This document shows, piece after piece, positions 27,890-38,697 of a DNA stretch of 64,000 bases (its first letter is position 1; each line of letters begins with the position of its first letter). The notes below the pieces were generated by a model. The model worked only from the letters and a program-made list of their open reading frames with translations. It was not told the origin of the DNA and did not search any database. Position numbers and translations under genes: made by a program. Source of the stretch: Phoenix dactylifera (Eukaryota > Streptophyta > Magnoliopsida > Arecales > Arecaceae); the NCBI RefSeq assembly GCF_009389715.1, contig NC_052407.1, positions 1,186,501-1,250,500 of the forward strand. The letters are read 5' to 3'.

Positions 27890-27896
27890 TTTTATA
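27890..27896 (-). promoter_or_regulatory. TATA box for the PPR gene
   Basis: The minus strand reads CCTATAAAACCC. Transcription would start near 27862. GC-rich leader sequence follows, then splice signals pointing to the PPR coding exon. Confidence 0.55.
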
Positions 27897-27899
27897 GGA

Positions 27900-28445
27900 C
27901 TCCGTCCATACGGAGCCGCCCCGCTGCTGGCCTGGTATTTTGACTTGGATTTCAGTGACCATTTTCTTTACGAAAACTTTCAAGAATTGCTTCTCTTGGG
28001 GCGAAACAGGGAGCCGAATGGGAAATATATGCGGGTCCCGCTGGTTGTCGTGCGATGATTGTGGAGTTTGTGCAATTAGTGGTCAGTAGTTGGTTGGAAA
28101 GGGTGGATTTGTTCGGGGTTTTTAGTAGGAAATGACGAAATGAGGCACCCATGTCCGAGGGGGGAATCGAATCGAATCCATGCATCTAACTTGTTGCCCA
28201 AGACATGGCAAAGCTGGATTTGTTGACCGTTGGATTGGAACGCTGGTGACCTGGGGCTTAACTCAAACGAATATCAGCTTCGGGTGGAGGTTAGCGGAGG
28301 TCAAATGGTTGTGAGGGAGTTTCTGGGTGGGTATTTGAGGTGCCGAAAGTTACAACGTGTTCCAAAGAAAAAACAGCGAACTGCGGATTTTATTGGTGAG
28401 AATTTATCTCCAGGCGTGGCTAGAACGGCGTTGGCGTCTACCCCC
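27900..28445. other. Upstream region of the PPR gene
   Basis: No gene supported. It should hold distal promoter sequence, up to the MITE at 28449. Confidence 0.45.
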
Positions 28446-28448
28446 TCA

Positions 28449-28929
28449 GGGCTCGTTTGGTTCGCAGAAAAAGCAGGGGAGAAAGTGTGGTCAACGGGAA
28501 AGTAATAAGATGCCTCTTGTTTGGTTGGAGTTTTCAAAGAAGAGAGAAGGAAAAGTTGTATTTCCATGGGAATGTGATTCCCACATTTCATGGGAAAGTC
28601 TTTCCCATGAGAAACATGGAAAAGTTACTTTCCCATGAGGCGGGAATCACTCCATTTTTACTTTTTCCCAAAAAGTCCCTTCAGCATTAAAGAAGCATTA
28701 AAGAGGCATTAAAAACCTAATTTTTATTAAGGGCATAATAGGAATTATATATAACTTTCCTAGGAAAGTGGATGGCCAACCAAACATAAGCACCTTGGAA
28801 ATTTGTCACTTTCCCATGGTCAACCAAACATGCTAAAAGTACTTTCCTAGGCATCCTCTTCCTAGGAATTTGTTTCCCAGGAATCATATTCCTAGGAAGG
28901 AAAATGCTTCCCGCGAACCAAACGAGCCC
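28449..28929 (+). mobile_element. MITE (copy 2), complete, 481 bp
   Basis: Ends GGGCTCGTTTGGTTCGC and its inverted partner GCGAACCAAACGAGCCC. A 3-bp duplication TCA lies at 28446-28448 and 28930-28932. The inside repeats short inverted text such as TTTCCCATGAGAAA and CCTAGGAA. A 3-bp duplication suits the PIF/Harbinger (Tourist) group. Related copies: 1-196 and the split copy at 44718-59139. Confidence 0.88.
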
Positions 28930-29143
28930 TCATTGTCGATGGTGCCCAGGATCGATCAATTTACATTGCAAGGCCCATCTACCCTCTCGTTGTCCCTGGT
29001 GCTGGCCTTGGAGGAGACCGTTAGTGTGGCAAGTATGAGATGGTAAAATTAGAGCGATGCACTAGAGTATCTGAATGAAGGACAGTGAAATGATCATTAG
29101 ATCGGTCAAGTGATTAACATCATCTACCATATTTGGTTATCCA

Positions 29144-31137
29144 TGTACACCCCAAACCTAGAACTCGAGTCTGGAACGCGACACGGCTGTACATTCCATA
29201 CGGCTCTGCCCTAGAGAATATACTATGCCTGGAAATTTATCATAACCTCAATATCCGTAATCAAAAATGATCTCAATTTATAAAGAACAATAAAATTGAT
29301 CCAATTACAAAATTTAATCATCCATCTAGTATCTGTAATACTCTATATAATCATCATGTCTACCTGTAACTCAACCAGCCAAGTACTACGCAACCTGCAA
29401 CTCTAAAAAAGGGAAAGGAAAAGGGGGTTGCAAGCTTTACACTCCAGTTAGAATCTCGGACTGCTATACCCTAAGTAATAAGAAAATAACTAATTAGTAA
29501 TATCGTATCAATACTCGGAAAGCTTATACAAATGATATGCACATAAGTTCTCATTATCATCTTTTCAACGAAGCACATATATATACATAAATATATATAT
29601 CAAATGTAATCAATTATTCAATAACAATTTCTTATTTCATTTCATCCATTTCTCATTAACTTAATTTTCATGTTTCTCATTGATTAACTTTTGTCTTTAG
29701 ATTACCCAAGATCATGACTCAATTCAAGATTGATACCGTATCACGTTATACCCGTGGTGGCTATCCGACCTACGTTATAGGCTTATAGCCCTGGTGGCTA
29801 TCCGACCTACGTTATAGCCCGTGGTGGCTTTCCATGCATAAGCTTGTGGAGGCTTTTTAAGTGTCAGCTTATAATTATGTTCTCAACATCTGATACGTAT
29901 AATAACCACATAAGTATATTTGTACTGAAAATTATATAAAAGCATATCATCATATGCCAAGCCGATGCAAATTTTACAATACAAATCCAGCGATACAAAC
30001 CAATAAACATATATGGGTGTGTGTGTATATGATGATTCGAGCATAAAAATTCTTACCTCTACCAAATAGAGACTGACTAACATAATGATCACTAATCCGC
30101 TTCAAAATCCATGAGGTGGGATGCAGAGTACCCCGATCAAAACTTACTTATGCAGATGACTTTTCTTCTACAGAATCAAACTCGATTATTAAAAGAAAGT
30201 CAAATAGTGGACTAGTAACTTAAACTGTCTACCAACATCCACTAGAGGTCCATCACCAGATCCCCCCGAGATCCTATTACCATCTACCAAGGTCAACTAG
30301 AGAGAGAGATGCCAAGAGAGAGAAAAAAAAGAAAGAAGGAAGAGAAAGAAACTCAAGAGAGAAGATAGAAAGAGTAGAAGAAAGAAGAGAGAGAAACCCT
30401 CCCTCTCCTTTATTCATGAGTGCGGAAGGTCGACTTCTCCTTCTCCTTTCCTTTCCCCCCTTCCCCCGCAGGTCCAAGGGGGCGGCGGCCATGATGGACC
30501 AACCCCCACTCGACGACGTCCACAGGCAGCTGCAACCCCGACCAAACCGATGGTCGGTGATATCTATGCTTGGTGGAAGAAGATTGAAATGGGGGTACCC
30601 TATTTCGGATGGATTTTTTGGTGATTGCCGACTCAATTTGAAGCGAACGAAGGCCAATATATGACTAGAAGAAAGAGAAGGAGATGAGGGATCCTTAACT
30701 TAGTTCGGCGAGGCTTTTCAGTTACCCTTTCCGACACCAATCCGAGGAAGAATTTTGGAGAAGAATCGTCGAGATCAGCGGCGATTCTTGGAAAAACCAT
30801 GAACAATTTTCAATGGAGGAGGAGGAGGTTTAAGTAGATGAGATCCCCGAGTTCTAGATGAACTTGGATTTGTCTTAGGAGTCCCTAATTTCTGTCGAAA
30901 TTGGAGAAGCAATCGGAGTCTTCTTCTCTGCCTTCATCATGCCATAGGGCACGTTAGCCTTAGGCTTGGGCTTTTCAAGCCGGCCCACAAGCCCACAAGC
31001 TGGGCTAGTCATGGGTCGGGCTGGGCCTGGCCACTCCGGGCTGGCCCACAAGCCCACGGAACAAGGTTGGGCGTGGTCGTGCTAGGCCAGACCACTCCGG
31101 GCCGGCCTATGAGTCCAAAAAAATTTAGGTTATTACA
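29144..31137 (-). repeat. Solo LTR, about 2 kb, minus orientation
   Basis: Bounded by TGTACACCCC and GGTTATTACA (TG...CA) with an exact 5-bp duplication ATCCA at 29139-29143 and 31138-31142. On the minus strand it starts TGTAATAACC, a start seen in long plant Ty3/gypsy (Del/Tekay-type) LTRs; that family call is inference. No internal domain lies next to it. Open frames inside are in a purine-rich segment (30300-30420) and have no domain. Confidence 0.85.
29744..29835. repeat. Short tandem repeat inside the solo LTR
   Basis: Three imperfect units built on GTTATA, CCCGTGGTGGC and TATCCGACCTAC; the third is degenerate (GGTGGCTTTCC). Such LTR-internal repeats may carry promoter or enhancer elements, but nothing specific is seen. 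Confidence 0.75.
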
Positions 31138-31319
31138 ATCCAGAATTACACACATCTTTGAAAATGTGGATCAAAGCCTCTATAACTTTCATGAAAGCAC
31201 AAGTTTAGGCAATTTATTCAGAGGATCGTGACCGCCGGTGAAAACTGAGTCCCTTATACAGCACATCATATATCTTTTAGGGTGACATACTTCATCAGGA
31301 ACCCTTATCCTTTGATTTT

Positions 31320-31860
31320 CTCAAAATCAACTTTGATGATAGTGGACTAGAGGGTGGTGCGAACAGCAGAGCTGATTTTTTGATACGCAATTAGGGATCC
31401 ATATTGGTGGCTGCAGGAGGATGTTATCTATATGATGTTACGATCCTACCAGCTGAGACGAGAAGAGCCTGGGAGGGTTTGATTTATGCAAGCACAACCC
31501 TAAAATTTTCTAATTTAGTACTTGAAGGGGACTAAAGGATAGCTATCGATTAGTTATCTGACCTGCAGACCCACACTAAAGACTCCCACCCTTCTCTTAA
31601 GGAACTAAGAAGTATGACCACTACTTTGGAGTCATTTAAGGCTATCTATTATTTACAGAAAAGCCAGAGTGCAGCAACCTGGATAGCTTCTTATATTGCT
31701 AGAGACTCAGATTTGGTTTCCTGTGATTCAGCTCATATAGTACCTACTCAACTACATGATATGTTGCATGCAGATGCTATTCCAGAATCGTGTAATCATG
31801 CCACACCTCACTAAAAGCACAAAAAAAAGAAAAAAAGAAAAAAAAGAAAAAAGCGCATCG
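31320..31860 (+). pseudogene. LINE RNase H remnant with A-rich tail
   Basis: Broken reading frame resembling the C-terminal RNase H domain of plant LINE/reverse-transcriptase-like proteins. Readable pieces are VAAGGCYLYDV, LPAETRRAWEGLIYAS, LVLEGD and, in the last 66 codons, SAATWIASYIARDSDLVS. Stops interrupt it. An A-rich tract (31814-31852) follows directly, consistent with a non-LTR element 3' end. In an active LINE this domain removes RNA during target-primed copying. Confidence 0.75.
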
Positions 31861-33406
31861 GCATCCTGTTGAGACTTGAATCGCCCAGGGCTTGCAAATG
31901 GAACGGGACAAAGCATGCCTTGATTTAGTCCAAGCTCAATTGGAATACTTTTTAAACATAGTTATCAGAACCAAAAAGGGGCAGAATTACTGGTTCACAG
32001 GTCCAACCATATGTCACACTAAACAATTGATCTCATTGGCAAGGAGACTTTTCCTGTTTGCCCGAACTTGAGGATTCCACGTGTTCTCTCAATTTTTGGT
32101 GAGGGGTTTCACTGATGGAATGAGTCATCAAGCAACTAAACCAGCTAGGTTTCCCTCGAACGGACTAACTCTAGTGAGCTACCAAAAAAAAAAAAAGAAG
32201 TTACAATATACGAAACCCAGGTTACTTGCAGATATAATCCAACTATTGAACTCAAAAGCGGTCCAATATATTTGGAGGTCTAAGGTCGTTTTCTCTTTGA
32301 AGCCTTTTCTGTGGTGGGCCGGTCTAAGACGGACTCACAGGAGGACCTTTTTTTTCTTGGTAAAAGTTGACCGTAAATAAGAACCGGTAGGAGTGTAGTT
32401 ATATTATTTCTTGGACAACTCGCAAGAGCTAGTTTCTATTTGTTTGGAACTGGATTAGCCAACAGCTGCTAGTCTATGTAGTGCTTTGCAAAACGAATGA
32501 AAAGATTGTAGCTATGTAAAAGTATTTAAAATGGACTTTTGCCCCTATGCATAAACTTTTTTACCCCACGCTCAATCTTCTTGCACATTTTCTATGAGAA
32601 TAAATATGTAATTTGACATCGTTTACTCCTTTGTTTCTCCAATCCATACCCCCAAAAAGTAATTTCATAAAATGTTTTAGAATCTAAAATCACGGAATAT
32701 TTACACTTCTTGAAGGGCATGTGCAAGTCAGCATTTAAAATTAAAAATCATTTGAAATGGAGGTTAAAGGTGGATTTGGACCCTTAACCTTGTATATTTT
32801 CGATACCTTTAGTAACCACTAAAACACAAAATGAACTATGACTTTTATTCTAACAGATTATATCTCTATTTGATAGAAGGTAATAAAAACAAACCTTACT
32901 AAATAATTTTGATTCTTTTGGATGTTTGTAAAACTTTGTGTTTGAAATAATAAAATAGTCGATAAATTTCCATATATTTTTCTATAGTATATTTTTTTTA
33001 AAAAAAATAAGTAGATGATTCATCATTTTTCATATTGTAATCAAGGAGTATCAAAAGATGCAAATCCATGTGCTTTAAAGAGTAGTTTTTATTGACCATA
33101 AAAAGAGTAGTTTTTAAAATAAAATATTTTTAAATAGTCATATATGATTTCTTAGACTATATCTCACTTTTTATAATTTTAACCAATTGACCTGATGATT
33201 GCATTAGTGACTCAATGACTCATCTGGTGGTTCTCCGGTTGAGTTTAAGAACTAGGCTTTGCTGACTTTTTGATGAATAATTAGTGTAACAAGTAATTAT
33301 GGTTCTTTTTTCATAAATAGTTTTACACAACTCCATAATGGTACTTGATGGGGGGAAAAGTGGACCACCCAGCATATATGATTAAAGCACCCGAATCTGA
33401 CGGCGG
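31861..33406. other. Spacer without a gene
   Basis: AT-rich, no supported coding sequence. A 13-base poly-A run lies near 32185-32197. Nothing else recognisable up to the minisatellite at 33407. Confidence 0.45.
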
Positions 33407-33526
33407 GCATGATCTCGGTAAGCATGGGCTCGGCAGGCATGATCTCGGCAGGCATGATTTTGGCATGTGTGATCTCGGTAAGCATGGCCTCGACAGGCAT
33501 GATCTCGGTAAGCATGGTCTCAGCCG
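33407..33526. repeat. 15-bp minisatellite, eight units
   Basis: Units follow GCATGATCTCGGTAA or GCATGATCTCGGCAG with substitutions and no length change (8 x 15 = 120 bp). Because 15 is a multiple of three, frames stay open on both strands; one plus frame gives a five-residue repeat such as GKHGL/GRHDL. It may belong to a decayed LTR whose other parts lie past 34680. Confidence 0.92.
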
Positions 33527-33574
33527 AGCAAGGCCCAACAGCTCGGTAAGTATTGATATTTTATAACAGCTCTA

Positions 33575-33640
33575 CTTCAGACAGCTCTACTTCCAACAGA
33601 GCGTTAGTAGTAGAGCTGTTGGAAGTAGAGCTGTCTGAAG
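33575..33640. repeat. Perfect 25-bp inverted repeat, 16-base loop
   Basis: Left arm 33575-33599 (CTTCAGACAGCTCTACTTCC...) is the exact reverse complement of 33616-33640. Pairing continues outward with one mismatch. The right arm also matches, inverted, the end of the MITE-like block near 34645-34665. Confidence 0.9.
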
Positions 33641-34666
33641 CAGAGCGTTTATAAAAAATTGTTTGCTGTTTGGTAACTACATTTCTAAAGTGCTGTGGCA
33701 CTTTAACATGTGTTTGGTAAACAAACTGAGAAAGTATTTTTGTATGACAAAATGACCATAAAGGACATTACCAGTATTATACAATAGAGCATAATAAAAT
33801 ATAATATGTATTAATACATAAATATATGATATAGTATAATATTAATGTAATGTAATATAATATTATTATAATATAGTACTATAACATTATGTATTATAGA
33901 ATAATAATTTAATATAATATTAAATTATTTAACATAACATATCAATGTATTATGATATAATGTAATATAATGTTATATTTATAGAATAATATAATAATAA
34001 ATATATAAAATATTATAATTATTAGTGTAAATTAATTTTTCATCCTTCTAATAACCGTTTATCTCTCTAATAAATTTTCTAGCTAGGTGATAAAATTGGT
34101 TAAATAATTACTAATATTATTTATTTATTTATTTATTTAGATTAGATTATTTGCCACTCACCCATTATTTTTTTTATTTTATTTATTTATTTATTTATTA
34201 TTTTATTTTATTAAAATATAGAGGGGTCGCCGGCCATGGGTGGTGGCCGGTATGGTGGCTGCCACCATGGGCAACCACAAGCTCCCAAAACAAAAAAAAA
34301 AGAAAAAAAAAGAAGAGGAAGAAGGAACAGTGACGGCGGCGTTGAGAGGAAGAAGAAGAAAGAGAAGAAGAGGAAGGAGATGGGTGAGAGAGGAAGAGGC
34401 GGGATGAGGGTTTTGGGAAAAAAAAGTGAGATTTAAATGGGGTACTTTGGTCAAAAAAATAGCTTCCCGACAAAGCTGAAAACAGCATTTTCTGAAAGCT
34501 CCAAATTGGAGCTTCTCCCCAAAAGCTGTTTTCAGCTTCCCGCAATTTTCGAAAATTTTACCAAACACCATTTTTATCTGAAAGTGCTTTTGAAGGGCCA
34601 GAAAGTGCTTTTTGGCCCTCCAAAAGCTCCCCCAAACAGGGCCTACTTCCAACAGCTCTACTGCCG
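33608..34666. mobile_element. MITE-like AT-rich block with inverted ends
   Basis: Left end AGTAGAGCTGTTGGAAGTAG (near 33609) matches the reverse complement of the right end (CTACTTCCAACAGCTCTACT, about 34646-34665). The left half is AT-rich (33776-34210, TAATATAATA words). The right half has short stem-forming pieces such as GAAAGTGC/GGGCCAGAAAGTGC. Exact borders are unclear because the inverted text is repeated outside the left end. No protein is encoded. Confidence 0.55.
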
Positions 34667-34689
34667 ACAGCTCCCCCAAACAAGGCCCA

Positions 34690-35456
34690 AGCCCTGGCCG
34701 CTCGATCCAGAATCCACCGCCGAGGCCTCCGACAGATCAAGTTCCGCAGATCCAACCTGAACAGTTCGACGTTTTGGTGCAACAAGTCCAAACGCTAGCC
34801 ACAGCAATCCAAAGCCTGCAACAAGCGGAGGCTCCTCTTATGCCGCCTCCACGAGTTCACACTCGATCGGCACTCCCTCCAGATGGGCCCGTGTTCCGAG
34901 GCCGTAATCCTCGGATTCTTCAAGGATCAATGATAGGGAACAGCGCAGCCATCAAGATTCTTCCCACGTGTCCCCTCGGAGGGAGTCGTCAAGGAGTTGC
35001 CAGGATAGAAGGCTGCAGCCTCGAACCCGGCCGCAACCTTCTGAAGCCGGATCGACCCCGGATCAATAAGTACCAGAACGAACCACCACGGTGACTTCTC
35101 AAGGCGGAGAACTCGACAAGAAGGTTGAAGAACTCGGACGGCAAATCGAGGTGCTCCGGGACCAAAGAGTAAGGCGTGAGGGCGACCCCGATTTGACCAC
35201 CAAGTCACCTTTTTCCTGCCTAATCGAGGATGAACCAATCCTACCGAGATTCAAGATGCCCCAAATAGAACCATAAAATGGGAAACTGATCCACTGGATC
35301 ATCTGGAGAGTTACAGAGCCCTCATGGCACTGCAAGGATCCTCGAAGGCTTTACTATGCAAAGCCTTCCCCGCAACCCTCCGAGGAACGACCCGGTTTTG
35401 GTTCTTTGGCTGAAGCCGAGCACCGTGTTCTCGAAAAATTCGACCCGGATCCAGCT
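34690..35456 (+). pseudogene. Ty3/gypsy gag remnant
   Basis: Broken frames resemble the plant gypsy Gag polyprotein. A Pro/Gln-rich N-terminal part (QFDVLVQQVQTL) is followed by a coiled stretch (KKVEELGRQIEVLRDQ, about 35109-35160). The capsid core reads [16 protein letters not shown], then after a frame change [17 protein letters not shown] and [16 protein letters not shown] (about 35300-35400). Stops and a frameshift near 35275 disable it. No protease, reverse transcriptase or integrase follows. The minisatellite upstream may be part of the same element. Confidence 0.82.
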
Positions 35457-35499
35457 ATGTAAGGCCTTCCCCGTAACCCTCCGAGGAACGACCCGGATC

Positions 35500-35770
35500 C
35501 AGCTACTCACCGTGGCCGAGTCACCCTCCAGAAAATTCAAGCTTGCCCGGAGCACCCGCCGCGCGTAGAACAGGCCCATCCAGGCTGCTCGCAACTCTGC
35601 CCCTGGAACCGAAGTATCAAAAATCTGACAGCCCCCTACTGCCACCGCATTAGAACTCGGGCCCCTAACAACAAATCCGGGCCCTCCCCTCTTGCCACCA
35701 TTCAAAACAGAGTTATCAAAATTGACCTTGAGGGAACTCGGGGGTGGGAGCTCCCAGGTAAAAAATATCC
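35500..35770 (-). pseudogene. LINE RNase H remnant, minus strand
   Basis: The minus-strand frame reads GGKRGGPGFVVRGPSS, VAVGGCQIFDTSVPGAEL, RAAWMGLFYARRVLRAS and FLEGDSATVSSWI, typical of the RNase H domain at the C-terminus of plant LINE polyproteins. It then runs into antisense gypsy gag sequence. The joint (35443-35506) carries CCCGGATCCAGCT twice. Only this domain survives, so it is a dead fragment. Confidence 0.78.
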
Positions 35771-36458
35771 TATGTAGAGCTGCCGAAGCAATGTGGTGGC
35801 CCTATATGTTCCGAGCTATCAAAGGTCCATGACTTGTCAAAAAAAAAAAAACCGAGCAATGGATTACCAAAATAATTCTATGCCAAAAAATGACTTATTG
35901 AAAAAAAAAAAAAGTAACTATCAATTCCATGCCTCCCCGTAATGTTCCCCACTCCTGTTTTCGTCTGACGTGGCGAAACAAATTCCACGCTGCTTACGTG
36001 GGTCCGGTGCACTTTATAAACTGGTGAAATCACTGGTGCCGCGTACTACCATTCCTCATTAAAATTCATTGTACCAGAAAGATTTCGGCCGGCGACCTGA
36101 AGCCCGGACCCGCATTTAGGGTGAGCGACGGAGGCGAGAAAGAACGGAGAGAGAGAGAGGGGACAGAAACGAGGGGAAGCCCGCTTCCTTCCGTTCTTCC
36201 TTTCCGCGTCCAAACCACGCCGTTCCCTCCTCCCCCCTCCCTTTCCCTACCTTATTTTTCCTAGCAAACGAACGTCTTTTTCAAAACCCCTCTCTTTCTT
36301 CTCTCTCCTTTTACTCCTCTGCTTTCTTATCCTTCTCCTTTCTCTTTGGATTGTTCCCGTTTTCCTGATCTATTTTCTTGGCTTCTATCAAGAACTGGGA
36401 TTTGGAGTCAAAGATCGATCGGTATTGGACGGTCTGATCGGTTCTTGGGACAGTCGAG
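35771..36458 (+). promoter_or_regulatory. Promoter and 5'UTR region of DUF569 gene 1
   Basis: Two poly-A runs (about 35840 and 35900) are followed by a possible TATA word (CTTTATAAACTGG, about 36013) and a CT/GA-rich leader (36150-36320). The last 60 bases before the ATG resemble those before the paralog at 63083 (ATCAAGAACTGGGATTTGGAG versus ATCAAGAATTCGGATCTTGGAG), which supports a shared 5'UTR. The start site is not fixed. Confidence 0.5.
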
Positions 36459-38085
36459 ATGGATTTGTTCAACAGGGCGAGGGTGGTCCGGCTGCGGAGC
36501 CACCACGACAAATATTTGATGGCGGACGAGGACGAGGAGCACGTGTGCCAGGAGCGCAATGGGGCGTCCCGCAACGGCCGGTGGACGGTGCAGATCGTGG
36601 ACGGGCCCGCCCCGGTGCTGCGCCTCAAGAGTTGCTACAACCGCTACCTCACCGCCTCGAACGAGCCCTTCCTCCTCGGCTTAACCGGCCGCAAGGTCTT
36701 CCAGACCGCGCCCCCCCGCCTCGACTCCTCCGTCGAGTGGGAGCCCATCCGCGAGGGCGTTCAGGTCAAGCTCAAGACCCGCTACGGCCACTTCCTCCGC
36801 GCCAATGGTGGCCTCCCGCCATGGCGCAACTCGATCACCCATGACATCCCTCATCGCACCGCCACCCAGGAATGGATTCTCTGGGATGTCGATGTCGTCG
36901 ACGTACTCACGAGCCCCTCTGCCTCGCCGGCCGTGCCGTATCTGCCGGTCGAGCATGACAGAGCTTCCGAGTCCCCCAAGCCGGCCAACATGTCCCCGAA
37001 ACTGTCCAAGATGGAGGTCTGCTGTCGTTTTCTCTTTTCCTTTTACTGCTTAGAACGTCAGATGTATTATTATTATTTTTTTAAAAAAACTTTTCGTAAT
37101 TCTTAATCGTTCTTGAAATTGCATCCGTCTTACTTGTCCTCAAATTTGCATTATGCCATGCTGTCTTAAATGGTGATTGGTCTTGAATTTGTATTTGTTT
37201 CTTTTTGTTTTTTTTTGCACCTTAACTGTTCTTCATATTGCTCTAATTCACATTCTGTCATTCTGTTTTGGTCTTGGTTGGAGCTTTTAGCCATCTTTTT
37301 TTTTCCTTTTTTCACATTATCGATGCTCTTAAAGCATTTTTTGTCTTGTTCTATATCTGGAAATTTGTTGAATTCCATTGTTTTTCTGTCTTAATCCATA
37401 GAATGTTATTAAATAGGTGTTAGTCATCCAGTTCTTCATATTGGTTGAATTCACATTCTGTCATGCTGTTGTAGTCTTAATTGGAGTTGAATTCATATTG
37501 GTTGTCCATTTTTTTTCCTTTTTCACATCATCATTGCTCTTGAAATGCTTTTTTTTTTGTCTTGTTCTAGATCTGAAAATTTCTTGAATTCCATTGTTTT
37601 TTTCTGTTTTAATCTTTAGAATGTTCTTAAATAGGTGTCAATCGTCCTCTTTTAAACGCTGGTTGCGCTTTAATGGCGTTTTTGCGGTGATTGTACCATT
37701 TTTGATCATTAATGTTCTCGTGTTTCAAGCATATAGTAAGTTTTGAATGCTCTTGTTCTGGCAGTCATCCTCCTCTTTCTCTGGGTCGCTCCACAAAGTG
37801 GAGGGTCGGACTGTTCACTATACTGTTGCAGACAATGATGGCTACGTGGATGAGAGCTTTGAGGAGTCTTCCTTCATTTTCAATGGGCTGAGCGTGGACG
37901 AGCTGACTCACAAATTGGAGGAAGAAACAAATCTCAGCGATATAGTTGTGTGCTACAAAAACCCAGTGAATGGCAAGCTCTGTCCCCTCCATCTGACCCT
38001 CCCACCTAACAACATGATGATGCATGTTGTGGTAGTCCGGGCCTCATCAAAAGGTGAAAAATTGGGCTGCACATGCTTGTTATAA
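36459..38085 (+). CDS. DUF569 / actin-cross-linking-like protein, gene 1
   Basis: Exon 1 is 36459-37016 (186 codons) and exon 2 begins at 37765. They are joined by GAG/GTCTGC and CTGGCAG/TCATCC in phase 0. Residues 1-145 form a DUF569 beta-trefoil, fascin-like domain (MDLFNRARVVRLRSHHDKYL; LTASNEPFLLG; DSSVEWEPIREG; LRANGGLPPWRNS). A Ser/Pro-rich linker follows, then a second conserved block (GRTVHYTVADNDGYVDES; FNGLSVDELTHKLEEE; LPPNNMMMHVVVVRASS). If exon 2 is read to TAA at 38085 the protein is 292 residues. A donor-like AAAAG/GTGAAA near 38053 could instead lead to a further small exon that I cannot place. The family is annotated as actin-cross-linking-like, but its biochemical role is poorly known. 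Exon 1 is very GC-rich. The paralog is at 63083. Confidence 0.88.
37231..37640 (+). repeat. About 205-bp tandem duplication in DUF569-1 intron
   Basis: The two copies (about 37231-37428 and 37432-37640) share CACATTCTGTCAT, TTTTCACAT, GCTCTT, GTCTTGTTCTA, TTGAATTCCATTG and TTAAATAGGTGT in the same order. The paralog's intron (63834-63965) has related text once. Confidence 0.75.
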
Positions 38086-38651
38086 ACTCATGAATCCTTT
38101 ATGTCTTGACATAACTATAGACATGGACCTGGGTGTTAGAAGATCTGTTTTCATATACAATTTTTTCCCTTTTAATTGAAAGTTTTGATAACTTTCAAAG
38201 CATAGGAATCTCTCTCTGCTTTACATGTGAAACTGAATTTCAAGTGCCCCTTTCTTATTTATTTCATTACATTTGTATGATTGAATTCAATAATTATAAG
38301 CTAAAAGCTTATATATCTTAGATTCAGCAGTACCTTTGACCATTCATACGGATGTTTATGCCTGCTTGATTAGATACAGATTCTGAGTAAAATCTGTGCT
38401 CTGTTATTTCCATCTAGCTTATAGAATAAGTAGACTGTAATTAAGTTGATCTTGAGCATGGCTTAATTAATGTCGAGGTTGAGCTGTTCAGGAAAAACTT
38501 TGTAAGAACCTGGGGTCTTTGATTGTATGTGCAGTAGCAGCTGAAATGCTTTCGAATACTAAATACTTAATTCATTAGATTCATATTTTGTTTCTCTTTT
38601 TGCCTGCAAGAGAACATTAGGTTGATATCTTGAGTACATATGTTCGAATCA

Positions 38652-38654
38652 TAG

Positions 38655-38695
<41 letters not shown>
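38652..38695. repeat. TA microsatellite
   Basis: About 20 uninterrupted TA units between GATTATATA and TCTGC. Confidence 0.95.

Positions 38696-38697
<2 letters not shown>

Noticed and set aside
30277..30657. 126-codon minus-strand open frame
   Set aside because: Lies inside the solo LTR in a purine-rich segment; no recognisable domain.
34151..34760. Lys/Arg- or Ser-rich open frames on both strands
   Set aside because: Low-complexity AAG/GAA sequence in the MITE-like block; no conserved family.
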